Assembly: GCF_002078875.1 (NCBI RefSeq) | Contig: NC_034421.1 | Span: forward strand, 5,680,499 to 5,744,498 | Reading direction: 5' to 3' | Length of the DNA: 64,000 bases | Source: Numida meleagris | Lineage: Eukaryota; Chordata; Aves; Galliformes; Numididae | Shown here: piece after piece, positions 12,310 to 23,532 of the stretch | How the letters are laid out: each line of letters opens with the position of its first letter | How positions within the stretch are numbered: position 1 is the first letter of the stretch | Translations under genes and position numbers: made by a program | Notes under the pieces: generated by a model | The model's input: only the letters and a program-made list of their open reading frames with translations | What the model was told of the DNA's origin: nothing | Database searches by the model: none

Positions 12310-12324
12310 GGTAGCAGCCAGGAC
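12044..12324 (-). other. CACNA1H: CACNA1H exon carrying the start codon
   Basis: Exon boundaries read from the minus strand. The 5' edge is a CCCCGCAG acceptor preceded by a C/T-rich tract, with the AG at 12326-12325. Fifteen untranslated bases follow and then the ATG at 12309. The 3' edge is placed after the second base of a Pro codon at 12044, immediately before ATATCCTTT. This gives a phase-2 intron, so the missing third base plus a Trp codon would open the next exon, as expected from the family protein (Cys-Asn-Pro-Trp). A GT at 12050-12049 (T/GTAACC) is an alternative donor. It would make Asn-Pro intronic, and it is weaker than the AT-AC reading. Confidence 0.85.
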
Positions 12325-12599
12325 CTGCGGGGCAAGGGCAGGGGGTGAGGGGCTGCGGCCCCCTCCCAGCGCCGGGGCGCGGCTCCCACCTGGCCCCGCC
12401 GCTTCGGCCGCAACAAAGCCGGGCGGCGTGGGGCGAGGAGCCGCCTCCGGGCGCGGCCGCTCCCACCCCCTGGAAGGGAAGGGAATGGAAGCTGGGTGTC
12501 TGTGCCCCCATCCCTCCATCACCCTCCTCTGGAGCGCTCCCACCCATCCTTTGGATTTTCAGGGATGGAATATTGCTGGGGAGGGGGGTGGGGTCCTAC
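12325..12599 (-). other. CACNA1H: Candidate intron 1 (between untranslated exon and start-codon exon)
   Basis: If the proximal donor is used, intron 1 is 275 bases. It runs from GTAGGA at 12599-12594 to the CAG acceptor at 12327-12325. It is GC-rich and lies inside the CpG island. An open frame crosses it in phase with the coding exon, but upstream translation has no channel-like sequence, so it is treated as non-coding. With the distal donor at 13126, the intron would be about 0.8 kb. Confidence 0.5.
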
Positions 12600-12940
12600 C
12601 TTAGTTCGGCGGAGCTCGGTGTCCCCAGGAGCATAGCCGTGCCGTGCGGTTCACATGGGACCAGGCTGCAATCGGGGCAGAGGGAGGCGGACGACCCCCC
12701 CCTCCATACACAGCTCCCCAACGACAACGTAAATCCAGCGGGGGAGGGGGCCGGGGCTCGGCGTGCCGCGTCCGCCCTCGGGGATGGAGGAAGGCTGGGG
12801 AGGAGGAGGAGAGGTGGCGGCGGGGGCGGGGGCCCTTCCCGAGCCGAGCGGAGCCGAGCAGAGTCTCTCCCGACGGTAATCCCAAGGAGCGAGCGGGCGG
12901 CTCCGCAACCGCTTTGCAAAGCTTCGCCCGTGCTTAACAG
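12600..12940 (-). other. CACNA1H: Candidate untranslated first exon, proximal
   Basis: The minus strand reads CTAAG/GTAGGA at 12600/12599, a good U2-type donor, preceded by GC-rich CpG-island DNA. The 3' edge is supported by the donor. The 5' edge is arbitrary because no transcription start can be read from the sequence. The Cav3.2 gene is known to begin with an untranslated exon in mammals, so an upstream exon is expected. It competes with the distal candidate ending at 13127, and both may be used. Confidence 0.4.
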
Positions 12941-13126
12941 GAAACTTCGGATTTACCGGGGGAGGAGGGAAAGAAGAGGGGAGGAGAGAGAAGCGGAGGC
13001 GGAGGGGGCTGGGAGCCCGGCGGGGCAGGGCGGAGGCGGGCGGCCGGGAGGAGCTGGGGCAGCCCCGGGGGGCCGGGGGGGCCGGCTGCATGTCTCCCCC
13101 GGACGGCCGCGCTGCTTTCCCCGTAC

Positions 13127-13270
13127 CTTTGTTCAGGCTCCGGGCGACGCGCGGCGAAAGGAAGGTCCCCCCCCGGCCTCTCGGGCTGCCACGCTCACGA
13201 GCAGGGGGAGGCGGACCCCTCCCCCAGGGGCCTTACAACGCGTTTCTGCGGGGGATTGTCCCACCTCCAC
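13127..13270 (-). other. CACNA1H: Candidate untranslated first exon, distal
   Basis: The minus strand reads CAAAG/GTACGG at 13127/13126, a strong U2-type donor at the far edge of the CpG island. If used, transcription would start upstream of it, at about 13150-13400. The 5' boundary given is arbitrary. Nothing in this stretch encodes a recognisable peptide. Confidence 0.35.
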
Positions 13271-13424
13271 CGCGCTCCCCAGGAACACGCACCCCAAAGG
13301 GGCAGATGCAGCCTCCCCCTCCTCCCCCCCAGTTTGTGCTCCCCTCTGAGCGCAGCGCTGTGGGAATGCCCCCAGCTCCGCTCCCGTGGGGGTCCCACAG
13401 CCCCCCCCCCGAGTGCCACCGGGG

Positions 13425-14250
13425 CATTAATTCATTAGTCTGAATAAATAAATGGATAAGCCCAAGTTAGAGGTCGGAGCGTTTTAATAAATAAAGATCC
13501 GCTCTTAAACTGCAGTGATTTTTAGCTGAGTAGCTAATCTTCTCAAGGGCTTAGCTCGGAGGGATCAGAATAAACAGATAATAGAAAGTCGTTACAGGCA
13601 CCGTCCCCTTAAACTCTGCTGAGGCAGTTTGATTCTTCTAAGTTATTTCAAATTTGGTGAGTTGTGTCCGAATGCAGCGCAGGTGGAAAGAGGGGAAAGG
13701 GAGATTAAAAACGTTCGCTCGATGCATTCCCTTCGACTGGAATCTTTGAGAGAGTGAGCTCATTCTATACCACGACATTCAATTTGCAAATGCAGTTCCC
13801 AACGCTATTCTTCATGGTTAATAACTGGGGATTGATTGAAAAGGGAGGTCACGCCGCTCTCCGAGCAGAAAGCGCCGAGCCTAATGGGGCCAGTGAGGGG
13901 ATGGTTTTACGTACGCGCGTTCAGTGGTTGTTTTATTAGATGTTTGCAGGTTGTGATTAACAGTATGTGGCAATTTTATTATTGAACAAACAGTGCCTCT
14001 GACAAGCAGGACGCAGCCTGCAAAGCGATGGCAAACGGCGCGAAGGAGAGGTTGCGCTTGGAGTTTCCACGCGCTTATACCGGCTAATTAGGGCAAATCA
14101 TAAATTACCGGAGGAAGGGAAGATTTGTCTGTGAGTTGGTGTGGCTCTCCTTGAGCAACTCGTCTTCCACTCGTAAATTATCTTGCTCGGGAAAATGACC
14201 TTTGAAGGAACAAAAGGAGTTTTACTAAAACGGGAAGAGGCCGAGCCTGG
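13425..14250. promoter_or_regulatory. Candidate conserved non-coding block just upstream of the CpG island
   Basis: Composition changes sharply from GC-rich to AT-rich at about 13425. The block has many TAAT/ATTA cores (GCATTAATTCATTAGTCTG, GCTAATTAGGGCAAATCATAAATTACC), POU/HOX-like ATAAATAAATGGATAAG and no CR1. It sits 150-1100 bases beyond the promoter edge, where a promoter-proximal enhancer is plausible. No coding potential was found; its longest frame is 62 codons. Confidence 0.3.
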
Positions 14251-15639
14251 AGAGCGATGGCAGAAGCTGCCCAGTCCATAAACCACGCGCTGCCTCCCTC
14301 CAGCCCCACGGCGGAGAGCGGGGTGCTGCTCCCCTGGCCAACAAATCCGCCCTCAAAGCCGTTCCCCTGCAGCTGTCCTTGGCTGGGCTGGGGCTGCGGG
14401 CAGGCCAGGCTGCAGGCAGCCTTCCCATGGCCAGGCACTGCGTGCGGAGCGTGGCATTTTCGAGGTCTTAACCTGTTGCTTGATGGGGAGTATTTAAAGC
14501 CAAGAGCCTTATTAATAGACTCCACGCAACGACGGCAGCCGAGAGGGACTTTTATTGCAAAAACAGAGGATTCTGAAGAAGCTTGGCAAAAAATAGGCCC
14601 AGTCCCGTCCTCAGTGGGGATTTTGGCTCATCCTCCTAAAGATGAATTAACTCCAGTGGTGGTCGTTGCTGAAGAGAGACAACATTTTGCTGGCAAAAGC
14701 AGTCCCTTCCTCCCGTGCCTCCTGCTTAACCCACGCTTGGCGGTTGGAAGGAGCAGGGCAGATCCTGCTCCGTTTACTCCAGCTGGCTGCACTGGCAGCA
14801 GGAGGGCTCCTGCAGATCAACACCAGCCAGAAGGATCTGGCCGCAGCGCTGCTTTCATTAATAAGCCAGCAGAATTCTCAAGATCAATACCGATCTGAGG
14901 ATGTATGTATCCTGAATGGGCACTTGGCTTGCGATTTCACAGCTGCCCTAATGGGATGTGTAATGCTCTTAGCTGGCTCGCATAGATCGTCCCCCACTGG
15001 CACGCACCTGGCTGTATTCCAGAGCACACAGGAGGTGGGAAGGCTGGGGATGGGCACACCTGCTCCAAAATCACACAGTCAGCAGCCACCCAGGCCAAGG
15101 CAGCCACAAGCTCCCAACAGCTACAGCAGCCACAAGGGTTTGAACACTGCAGAAAACTGATCCGCTCCATCACAGCCCACACGTGGATTGAGGGCATCTA
15201 ACCTCACTTCCTTCCTCATCTTCCCCATTTCATTTATTTAGTGCAAAGCAGCTATTTGCTGGGACAGAAAGACAAGATGGGACTGCACAGAAAGATCCCC
15301 AAGTCATCTCAAGTATTTTTCATAAAGCCAGCTCATGTACTGTTCCTCCTCCCACCTTGCCTACAGCCTCCCAAGGGCTGCAAACCCCCCAGTGACCCTA
15401 AGGAACAAGGAGCGTCCTGGCTCTTGCTCCCCTGTATGACAATGTCCTGCACCCCACCGTGACTGTGACACAGAACCTCTTCCCATCGAGATGCAAGGAT
15501 CAGCTGAAAAAAAAAAACAACAGTCTGATTAAACTTTTCGGGTACGATGCTATAGCATTGCCCAGGCTAAGATGAGATCAGTGGGTCAGACCCACAGTGG
15601 AAAGCTGCTCTGTGTTTTTATGCCTTTTAAGCTGACCTC

Positions 15640-16110
15640 CCACATATGAAGTCTGACGGAGGTGCTGAATGCTTTATGTAATAATTTTTTTTCCACTGGA
15701 TCTCATTCTAGCTGACTCAAATCTGAGTTCTTCTGATTGCAGAAAAACCTTCAAACAAGGAACAATCTAGCTAATAGTGCTTGCATAAATCATTCTCAAA
15801 ATAATGAGTATCTGTGGAGTGAATTCATTTAGCTAAATAGATGGAGGACCACTTTAAAGTTATTTAGAAAGATTAACAAAAGAGAAGGGAAATGAAAAAC
15901 AGATAATAAATTGACGAGAGAAGGGGAAAAATTGTATTAGAAACAATGAATTTGTAATAAATTCAGAATGCTAAGAAGAAATTTCCAAAAAAGGAGATTG
16001 GCGCTGTGGTAGTTTGGCTGTGCTGGTGCTAAAATGTATTTTTAATTAAAAATACATGGATGTTAAAATGCATTTTAAAATAGATAGATAAATAGGTCCC
16101 CAGCCAGCAT
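15640..16110. promoter_or_regulatory. AT-rich candidate regulatory block with twin palindromes
   Basis: Roughly 470 bases of low-GC DNA without repeats. Exact palindromes lie at 16034-16057 (ATGTATTTTTAATTAAAAATACAT in two halves around AATT) and 16063-16078 (TTAAAATGCATTTTAA). ATAATAAATTGAC and TGAATTCATTTAGCTAAATAG words suggest homeodomain, MEF2 or POU sites. Function is inferred from composition only. Confidence 0.28.
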
Positions 16111-16817
16111 TATATTTTTGCTTTCATGACTTTCAAATTCACCAGTAATTTGTCATTTCCTCAGCACCAGAAAACGCTTCACCTACTCCAGGGCTACTTC
16201 TCCCATTGTGCTCCCATCCCAGCCCTTCCTTCTCCATTGGTTCTGCTGTGCTCAGCCTCCATCCCGCTGTGTGGTCCGATGTCCGTATCTCATCTCCTTG
16301 GCCTCTTGTTGAGAAGTGACTTGCAAGGTGCTGCTCTCCCTGTAGCAGCCCTTCAGGACATCTTGCCAACATCTCGGGTTGCTATCTTGTAGCCGTAGTT
16401 TCTCACTCGCCTTGCTTGGAGAAACCCACCAGGACCACGTGAGGGGTACGACAGCTTTAAGTCCCACCTAAATCCCAGAGCAGAGCCAGCACGCTGTGAT
16501 GCTTCTGAGGTCCGTTCCACCTCAATTCCAATTATCCTCCAGAAAAACACCATTTTCAGAAGGAAACATCCCTCTCAGCTCTCAGCGCCATGTTAGAGAA
16601 GCACGCAGCTCCAAAGCCTGCTTCCGAGATGATGCGTTTCCAAATGCAAACGTATTCCAAACCCACGCATTTTGGACAGGCTCAAAACCTGCACTGTGGC
16701 TTCTCTCTTTCTTCTGTTGCGTTTGCTGCTTTATTTACTTCTCGTATCATGCTTAGACTTGCTAAATATAAAAGCTGTTTAAAATAACTGCGCAAAATAG
16801 TCTTCGAGTCCTTGAGG

Positions 16818-16840
16818 AAAAAATAAAATAAAATAAAATA
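16818..16840. repeat. (AAAAT)n simple repeat
   Basis: About four and a half copies of a pentamer AAAAT/TAAAA. There is no other structure around it. Confidence 0.9.
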
Positions 16841-17056
16841 CAGCGCTCAAATCTGCCTTCTCACGTTTTATGCTTTTAGCACATGTTGTAAATAGAATAT
16901 TTCCATAAGGAAGGTTTGTTAAAAATAATTTCCACGTGAAGTTGGTTCTAAGCCAACAGCCCCAGCAGGGCAGAAGAGGAGCTACCAGGTTGGTTGGCAG
17001 CGACAAGCAGTGCTTTCCTGGAAAATGTCCCCAAAAGAAGGACACAATAATATACT

Positions 17057-17234
17057 AAGGGTGGTGAGCAATGCCTGGAGCAGTGGCAGTGCCCCATCCC
17101 TGCAGACACCCACGGTCAGGCTGGACGGGGCTCTGAGCACTGATGGAGCTGTGGGTGTCCCTGCTCAGTGCAGGGAGTGGGACCAGGCGGCCTTGAGAGG
17201 TCCCTTCCAACCCAAACCATTTGATGGTTCTACG
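17057..17234 (+). mobile_element. CR1 LINE fragment, 3' end, plus orientation
   Basis: Carries GGTGGTGAGCA, CCATCCCTGCAGACACCC, GGTCAGGCTGGACGGGGCTC, then CCTTGAGAGGTCCCTTCCAACCC and a decayed ATTTGATGGTTCTA tail. This is the order expected for the last ~180 bases of a CR1 of the GGTCAGGCTGGA-bearing subfamily. It lies upstream of CACNA1H. Confidence 0.93.
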
Positions 17235-18977
17235 AAAATCACTGGAAGGCACAACCTGAAATGGGAGAAGTTGGTCTCCATGTTCACCCTTTGCTTATGT
17301 CTTCATGGTCTCCACAGTTCGGACACATGCTCGGTGAGGGGGAGCCAACACCAAAGAGTCCGAAAGATGCAGATGTGTTTTCCCTGCAAAGGATCAAAGT
17401 CAGGCTGGCTTGAGGCTTGTTGTCCCATTGCTCTGCCTTCACATACCTGCTGGCACCTCTCCTCTTGGGCTTGTGGTCAATTTGAGCACCGTGCACCATA
17501 CATCAACACTTTTGCTAAATTTCCCACCTGCATTTTGGACAACTTTGCTTGCTGCAAGAAATCACCATGGCCATGATTTCCCCAGCAAGAGCATTTCCTT
17601 CCACAGATCTGGAATTTCATGTCCCTTAACGTCACTGATAACTCTGTAGCCTTATGCAGTGAGAATGAGAGGAGCTTTGCTTTTACAGATGCCTGCTACA
17701 TTCCCACTTGTTTATTAGATGGGCAAGACAAGACAAAAATAATGACTTTTCAGCTTGTTGCCAGTATCAAAAACACTTTGGGTGCTGATCTAAAACCTCA
17801 AAGGCTGCAAGAATCTGATTTCTTGCTGAAAACTTATTTTTCTATGCAGAAGACAACAGAAAATTAAAGGCAAATAAAATGCAATTTAACCAAAGTAGTA
17901 CCTGAGTAGATTTAAAATGAATTAAAACGAATTTGTTCGTTTGAATGACTTCACTGTAGGTCAGGCCCCATCAGAGGTACAATTATTCTAATTGATTTTA
18001 TTGTTGGTAAATGCATTTATGGCGTGACAGAATACTTGAAATCACTGAGGCAAACTGCTGATGGTACAGACTCACTAATTTACTGGACAAAATGACCTTT
18101 CTTGCACTAAGAACCAAATCTTATGGGACAAAAGTCTTTTAAATAGCTGCTAATAGTTTAAATGAATTACCCAAGCTGATGATGTCGAGGAGATGAATAT
18201 ATTAGAGGACTTAATGTACACAGAGATATATACAGAATATGTATGGGCTGAATATATTAGAAGATGCTTTGCATGAGCAATAATTTAATTTGGGACTGCT
18301 ACGCATCCACAGAGGAGAAGCAAGCAGATGCCTTTTACACACACTAAGTGGTTTGACATTTCCCTTCCAGCCCTCAAAGACAACTGTTGGGCAGCAAACA
18401 CAAGGTAAGGAAGTATAACCAGAGACAAAGCACTGCAGTGCTGTGTGGGTTCAGCTATCGAGCAGCAAAGCGCTCAGCTGCAGGGTCTGGGACGCATGCA
18501 GGTAGCACGAGCAATGCCCACACAGGGCTCCAGCTGAATGCAACTAAATGCAAGAGGAAACTAGAACTAAGGAGTGCCTCACCCTGCTCCCCCTGTAATT
18601 TCCTCATGCTATGAAACTCCTATAATGTTCTTTACACAATTTATTGTAAATCACTCATGGCTTGTTTAATGCTCCGCTGATTTTATCTTGATTTATTGCA
18701 TTGCCACCCTGCCTGGCGAGGCAGCAGCCGTGGCTTTATGGTCTTTAATCAAAGCCCAAACACCTGTAGTCTGCAATAGGTGTTCGTCCTCAGAGTACCT
18801 GCGTGGTGCTCAGCATCCCACGAACCCACCTGCACTGGGGTCAGCACCGCTCCGCTCCCTCCTTCCACAGCCAGCAAGGTCCAGCACTGCACAGTCCTGG
18901 GATACAAGCCCACGCACTCTTCTGCCAGCTCCTGTTATCCTTTGCCTTAATTCCATACACGGCTCCTATGGATCATG
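17235..18977. other. Unique non-coding stretch between two CR1 copies
   Basis: No gene was recognised. 17880-18310 is AT-rich and CR1-free, with a repeated TGAATATATTAGARGA word at 18194-18209 and 18249-18264 followed by TTTGCATGAGCAATAATTTAATTT. The rest is mixed-composition unique sequence. Confidence 0.7.
17880..18310. promoter_or_regulatory. Candidate conserved non-coding block
   Basis: AT-rich and free of repeats, with many ATTA/TAAT cores, a near-octamer TTTGCATGA and a spaced 16-base word repeat 55 bases apart. Suggested as an enhancer-like element from word content only. Confidence 0.27.
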
Positions 18978-19231
18978 GGAGAGATAAGAGGTGAAGGCCT
19001 CAAGCTGTGCTTGGGGAGGTTCAGGTGGGATATTAGGAGACACTTGTTCTCCAAAAGAGTGGTCGGGCACTGGCACTGCTGCCCAGGGAGTGGTGGGACC
19101 ACTGTCCCTGGAGATGTTCCAGAACCATGGAGGTGTGGCACTGAGGGACGTGGTCAGTGGGCACTGTGGGATGGGGTAGGCTTGGACTTGTGATCTTAGA
19201 GAGCTTTTCCAACCACACTGATTCCGTGACC
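18978..19231 (+). mobile_element. CR1 LINE fragment, 3' end, plus orientation
   Basis: One of the longest CR1 pieces in the window (about 250 bases). In order it shows GGCCTCAAGCTGTGC, GGGGAGGTTCAGGTGGGATATTAGGA, AAGAGTGGTCGGGCACTGGCACTGCTGCCCAGGG, the CACTGAGGGACGTGGTCAGTGGGCA block and GATCTTAGAGAGCTTTTCCAACC. The tail is ATTCCGTGA, a degraded ATTCTATGA. Confidence 0.95.
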
Positions 19232-22009
19232 ACAGTCTCACAGCTGTCCACACCATCCCTGGCACTGGAAGCCCGTGTTCCTCAGACCGCCTCCGAAACT
19301 GAAATCAGCAAAATAAAACCATTAACAGCCTCAGAGAGACAACATTTTACCCAAGCATCTTGCCCAAACAATCTATCTGGGCTCTCACAAGAAGCCTGTG
19401 ACAGAGGAGCAGATCCAGGCTCCCCCAGACCTTGGTGACAAAATGAGCTTCTCCCTCGTAGGGCAGCAGTGTGTGTTGAAGGTGACAGCCCAAGATGGTG
19501 ACATCTGAGTGGTCTGCGGCTCCAGGGAGGTCAGCAAAAGAGGCTCTATGTGAAGCATGAGGCTCACTGAGAGCACTGGAAGGTCAGGGGAGCATCTCTT
19601 TCTCCTTCTTTGTGGGGCAGCCGACTTTACAAGACGCAGAGAACAGCTGCCTGATAGAATCCTTTCATCACTTCAGACAGTGAACAAAGCCAAAAATAAA
19701 TATTTCAGCTTCTGCAGTATTTAGAAAGACTTTATTGCTCTGAGGCCAAAATTTCAGCCTATCAAAGTCTCTTTACTCAGCCCGGGTTAAATGAGTAACT
19801 GATTTAGAACCATTAGAAAATATTGGACCAAATGCACAGCGAAAGCATAAAGCGTTCCCATGAAACTCTGCTAACTCCTGTCCCCAAAAGCTGAAATAAC
19901 TCAGTGCAGCCAGTCCCCAAGGGCACAGCCCAGAGCTCTGCAGGCCCCATACAAGTGCATGCCTTCCCCATGCAGGGGCCACTGCCGTGCCCTTGGCCTG
20001 GGGGTGTCCCTCGGTGGGGCTGTGGGAGAGGGCTGCTGCAGGGCTCTGGCGTTGCAAAGCAGAGAGCTGTGGGACACGAGGAGCACGCTGGCTATTTTAA
20101 TCCCACACCGTAGACATCGAACAGCTGCACGTGCCGGGCACAGGCTGGGTGCAGTCATGTCCTGGTTTGCAAACCTTGTCTGGGACACCTGGTCTGCTCC
20201 TTCGCTGCAATGGCACCGCAGGGCTGTGCAGGATGGACAGGCGGACACCCAGAGGATGCAGGGCTCGCTGTCCTGGTGGAGGGCACCCCCTGCTCATCAC
20301 CTTCGCCACAGCTTTCAAGACCCAGAAAATTTGAGTGCTAGATGCTGGGGATAAACACAAGGCAGCATCAAAGTCAGTTCTGCACCCCAAGGTTTCCCAG
20401 GCAGCTGCTGGTAGACTCTGCTACAAGGCTGACTGGGAATCGTACATGGCCCCAGTACATCACACGTGGTCATGTCACACTGCTGCCACCAGGGCTGGCT
20501 CACACTCGTGCCACGGACTGTTCTGGAGGTGCAGTTTCCAGCTGAAATCTCTGCACCTGCCTCTTCACTTTACAGCTAGCGGTACTGAAGTGAAGAGGAA
20601 TTATTTAGGGAAATCCTAGAAGGGCAGGAAGGTGTAAAATATTTTTGCTGGGTAGTTTAGAAGTGGATAAGGCAAGACACGCCAGGGTCTCACCTATGGG
20701 ACAACACTGTCGCAGCCATGTGATCATGCACAGATGATGTCCACAGATCAGTGGCATGCTGGACTTTTCCATCATCTTTTTTCTGCGTTTCATAGGTTTC
20801 CAACAGAAGCAGGTACATGAGCCTAAAGAGACATGCACTTCTATAAGCACATGCTTACAGAAGTAAGGTTCTTGCTAGATTCAATGGGAGTCAGGCAGCT
20901 CAGGCTGTATCAAAAACTGAGCAAGAACACAAGTCTTCTGCAAACTAAAGGCAGATGAATGTAAAAAGCCCTACTCCATCCCACCTCTGCCCTTCCATTA
21001 GCTCCGTATGTGAAAATGTTCTTATTTATAGACCTAGAGAGACAGGCAAGTAAATAAAAGCACAAACAAGCTAGAAGGAATAGGTTAAACACATCTGCAG
21101 GACAAAGAACTGCCCGGTGGATGCAGCTAAACAGACATCAAGATCCACAGGAAAAATGTATTTCTGAATAACGTGATCTGAACACATGGCAGCGCCGAGA
21201 GATGCAGCTGGCTTCTGCTTGGGTGCTGCTTGGGCAGCCAACCCCAGTGTGCTGCAGGTGCCTGTCTGAGGGATGCTGTTAGCTTACATCCCACTGCACG
21301 GCTCTGTGCTGGGTGTCCCCAGCACTGCGGTCACCTCTCCGCCTGCTTTTCTGCAGCAGGAGCTGCTCCAGCCTTCCAGGAGGGAAGGAGACGCGGCTCT
21401 TGGAAAAAGCAGGTGCTTTACCAATGGAATTTCTCCTGTTGAGGGAAATCCAGTTTGCTGAAAAACTGAGCATTGAAAAGAGGTGCTGATTTATAGGAGA
21501 AAAGTGGCAGCACGCATTTTGTGAGGGGGAAGAAGGACGCTTGCTAAGCAGCTGAGATGCGCAAAGATTTGCTTTCCCATCTGCTGCCACCTGGGTAATT
21601 CACAGGAATAAAGCCATCTCTTATCCTGCTTCAGTCTGTAGCTCATTCCCATTTCATCAGTCAGGGTAGAACGGTTTATTCTCTCCCAGGCCGTGTCCAC
21701 ACGGGGAGAAAAGTGGGGACCTCCTGGCTATGGTCTCAAGCCTGAAACTGAGCTGCTAGCAGGAGACCGAGCCCAAGTCACCAAGTCCTCACTGCTGCTT
21801 GTCACATCACTTGGTACCCAGCCTGCCTTAAAAACTCTCTTTTGCAGAGATGTTTCTATTAGTTTAGGCTTCCTTGCTGGTCAACAAGTCAGCATCTGCA
21901 TCCCCAAGGCCTCATGGAAAACACCAGTGCTCCGCTCCTCCAACCTCGCTCATTGCAAGGGGCTGTGCCAGTGACCTGCCAGTGCTGTTAACTGTTCCCT
22001 TGAAGTGAA

Positions 22010-22340
22010 GCACACTCATTGTCTTAAATAACTCAGAAGAATATACTTCAATCAGCTATTGTTCATTAGGATTTATTAGCCTGGACCCAAGGGCAGGCAT
22101 GGAAGCTAATTAGAATTATTATTTTCAGGTGACATGTATGAGGAGCTCCCAGGGATGTTTTCAGTCCTTCAGTTTAAGGCTGAGGTGCAATTTTCAGGGT
22201 TATTTTCTGAGATTATTTAATGGGATGGTTCTTTTTAATAATGCAGAGGGGCTATGGTGGGACAAGAAGGTAAACCAGACCGTGCTGAGAAATTCTGGGG
22301 GGATAAATAAACAAAAGGACATTAATAACAGCAACGGTTT
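22010..22340. promoter_or_regulatory. Candidate conserved non-coding block
   Basis: Words such as CTATTGTTCATTAGGATTTATTAGCC, GCTAATTAGAATTATTATTTTCAGG and TTATTTAATGGG are clustered in about 330 repeat-free bases. SOX-like (ATTGTT) and homeodomain-like cores are present. Composition-based call only. Confidence 0.25.
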
Positions 22341-23509
22341 ATTGCACTAAAGCTGCCATACAGCCAATTGCTGGCCCAGCACAACCACTTTGATGCACCC
22401 AAACTCCAGAACTGACCACAGATGGAGGATACAGAGCTCAGAGCCCGCCACAGATTCCTTTGTGTTACGTTTTAGGCTCCATACCTGGTATATTCTCCAG
22501 TGCTGCGCCTCCCTTCCTCTCCTTGCACAGCTGTTTTGTTGCATCCAACCCCAGCACTCGGGGCTGGGGGAACACTATTGCCACCAAGCAGCCGCTGAGA
22601 AGCAGGTCTCATCGCTGGAGAGCTACTGCTGGGCACTTGGCTTTCCAGAGTCAACCCAGAACTTTCCATCCACACAGGCAACATGATGCTGAGCACATCC
22701 CTCTAGGTAGGTGCATCTTCCTGCCTTGGTGTGGGGCATTTTGGGGATCATACCAGGACCCCCAGTAGGTACTTTCTCCACTGAGCAGCCGCTGACTGCC
22801 CTCAGCTTGTGGCAGGGAGAGAAGCTGAGAAACAAATTATTGACACAGAACCGACCTGCTCAGCAGTCGTTAGCCCGTCTCCAAAGAGCTCACTGCTCCT
22901 AATGACATCTCCAGAGCTTTGCTGGGAAGGAACATGAAAGAAGAGCAAGAAAACAAGCTGGTCGGCTTCGGTGACTGATTGATGCCAATGGACTCCACCT
23001 CGCTAAGCATTTTCAAACAACATTTGCAGTTGATGGCTTGATATTCGGAAACCTGAAGGATCTGGAAGTAGATGGAGGAAATTTCCATTCACCAAGGTTG
23101 AAGTGAACTGAACTGCTTTGGATTGGAGCCATCTCTGCACCTGGGGCAATAAGCACCCAAACCAGCACCGCCGGATTTGGGACTTCTGGACTTTGAAACG
23201 CCTCAATACGGATCTCAGTGCTTCAGTCAGGCAAAAGGAGAATAATAAAAGAATCCCCAAACACCAAAAATAAGAGTCTGAGGGGAAGAAGTAAAACCAA
23301 ATCAAAGCTTCCTCACATACAGCAATGAATATCGCAGCTCTGCGTTGCAGGACACGTATTCTGCTCCAATACTCTCCAGCTTTGAAGAAGCCATTTCTCT
23401 CCATGCCTCGATTTCTCCTTTCGGAAAAAGGGATCAGCATGGGCTGAGAAGCCTCAGGAGGCCGGGACTTGCTTGCGGGACTCTGTGGGATCTCCATCTC
23501 CATATATTG

Positions 23510-23532
23510 TGTGCCCTCTGCTGGTGGCCTCT
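23510..23532 (-). promoter_or_regulatory. Candidate CTCF binding site
   Basis: The minus strand reads GGCCACCAGCAGAGGGCAC. The core CCAGCAGAGGGCA matches the CTCF core pattern CCASYAGRKGGCR at all 13 positions. It would lie about 11 kb upstream of the CACNA1H promoter and point toward it. One match of this quality is possible by chance in 64 kb. Confidence 0.4.

Larger units (their letters stand above)
12130..13270. promoter_or_regulatory. CACNA1H: CpG island and putative CACNA1H promoter
   Basis: This is the only long stretch of the window where CG dinucleotides are frequent and GC content is very high. It includes a GGGGGCGGGGG GC-box (Sp1/KLF type) near 12822-12832 and several GGCGGG-type words at 13000-13060. 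No TATA box stands out. The island spans the start-codon exon and extends more than 900 bases upstream on the minus strand, the usual placement for a dispersed CpG-island promoter. The large open frames on both strands here (up to about 330 codons, rich in Pro, Arg and Gly) are a composition effect. Confidence 0.75.
13271..17056. other. Upstream non-coding stretch next to the promoter
   Basis: Contains the AT-rich block at 13425-14250, a second at 15640-16110 with two exact palindromes, and otherwise unremarkable unique DNA. A plus-strand frame of about 210 codons at 14257-14898 has no recognisable domain and is judged to be chance. No repeats other than short A/T runs. Confidence 0.7.

Noticed and set aside
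11215..12543. 442-codon minus-strand open frame as a single protein
   Set aside because: Only codons at 12309-12044 match the channel family. The upstream part is intron 1 and the part after 12043 is intron (including the AC repeat, read as Val-Cys repeats).
12345..13349. 334-codon plus-strand open frame in the CpG island
   Set aside because: Low-complexity Gly/Arg/Pro translation caused by GC-rich composition; no motif and antisense to a supported promoter.
14257..14898. 213-codon plus-strand frame
   Set aside because: Translation is Pro/Ser-rich without domains; no evidence of splicing or promoter.
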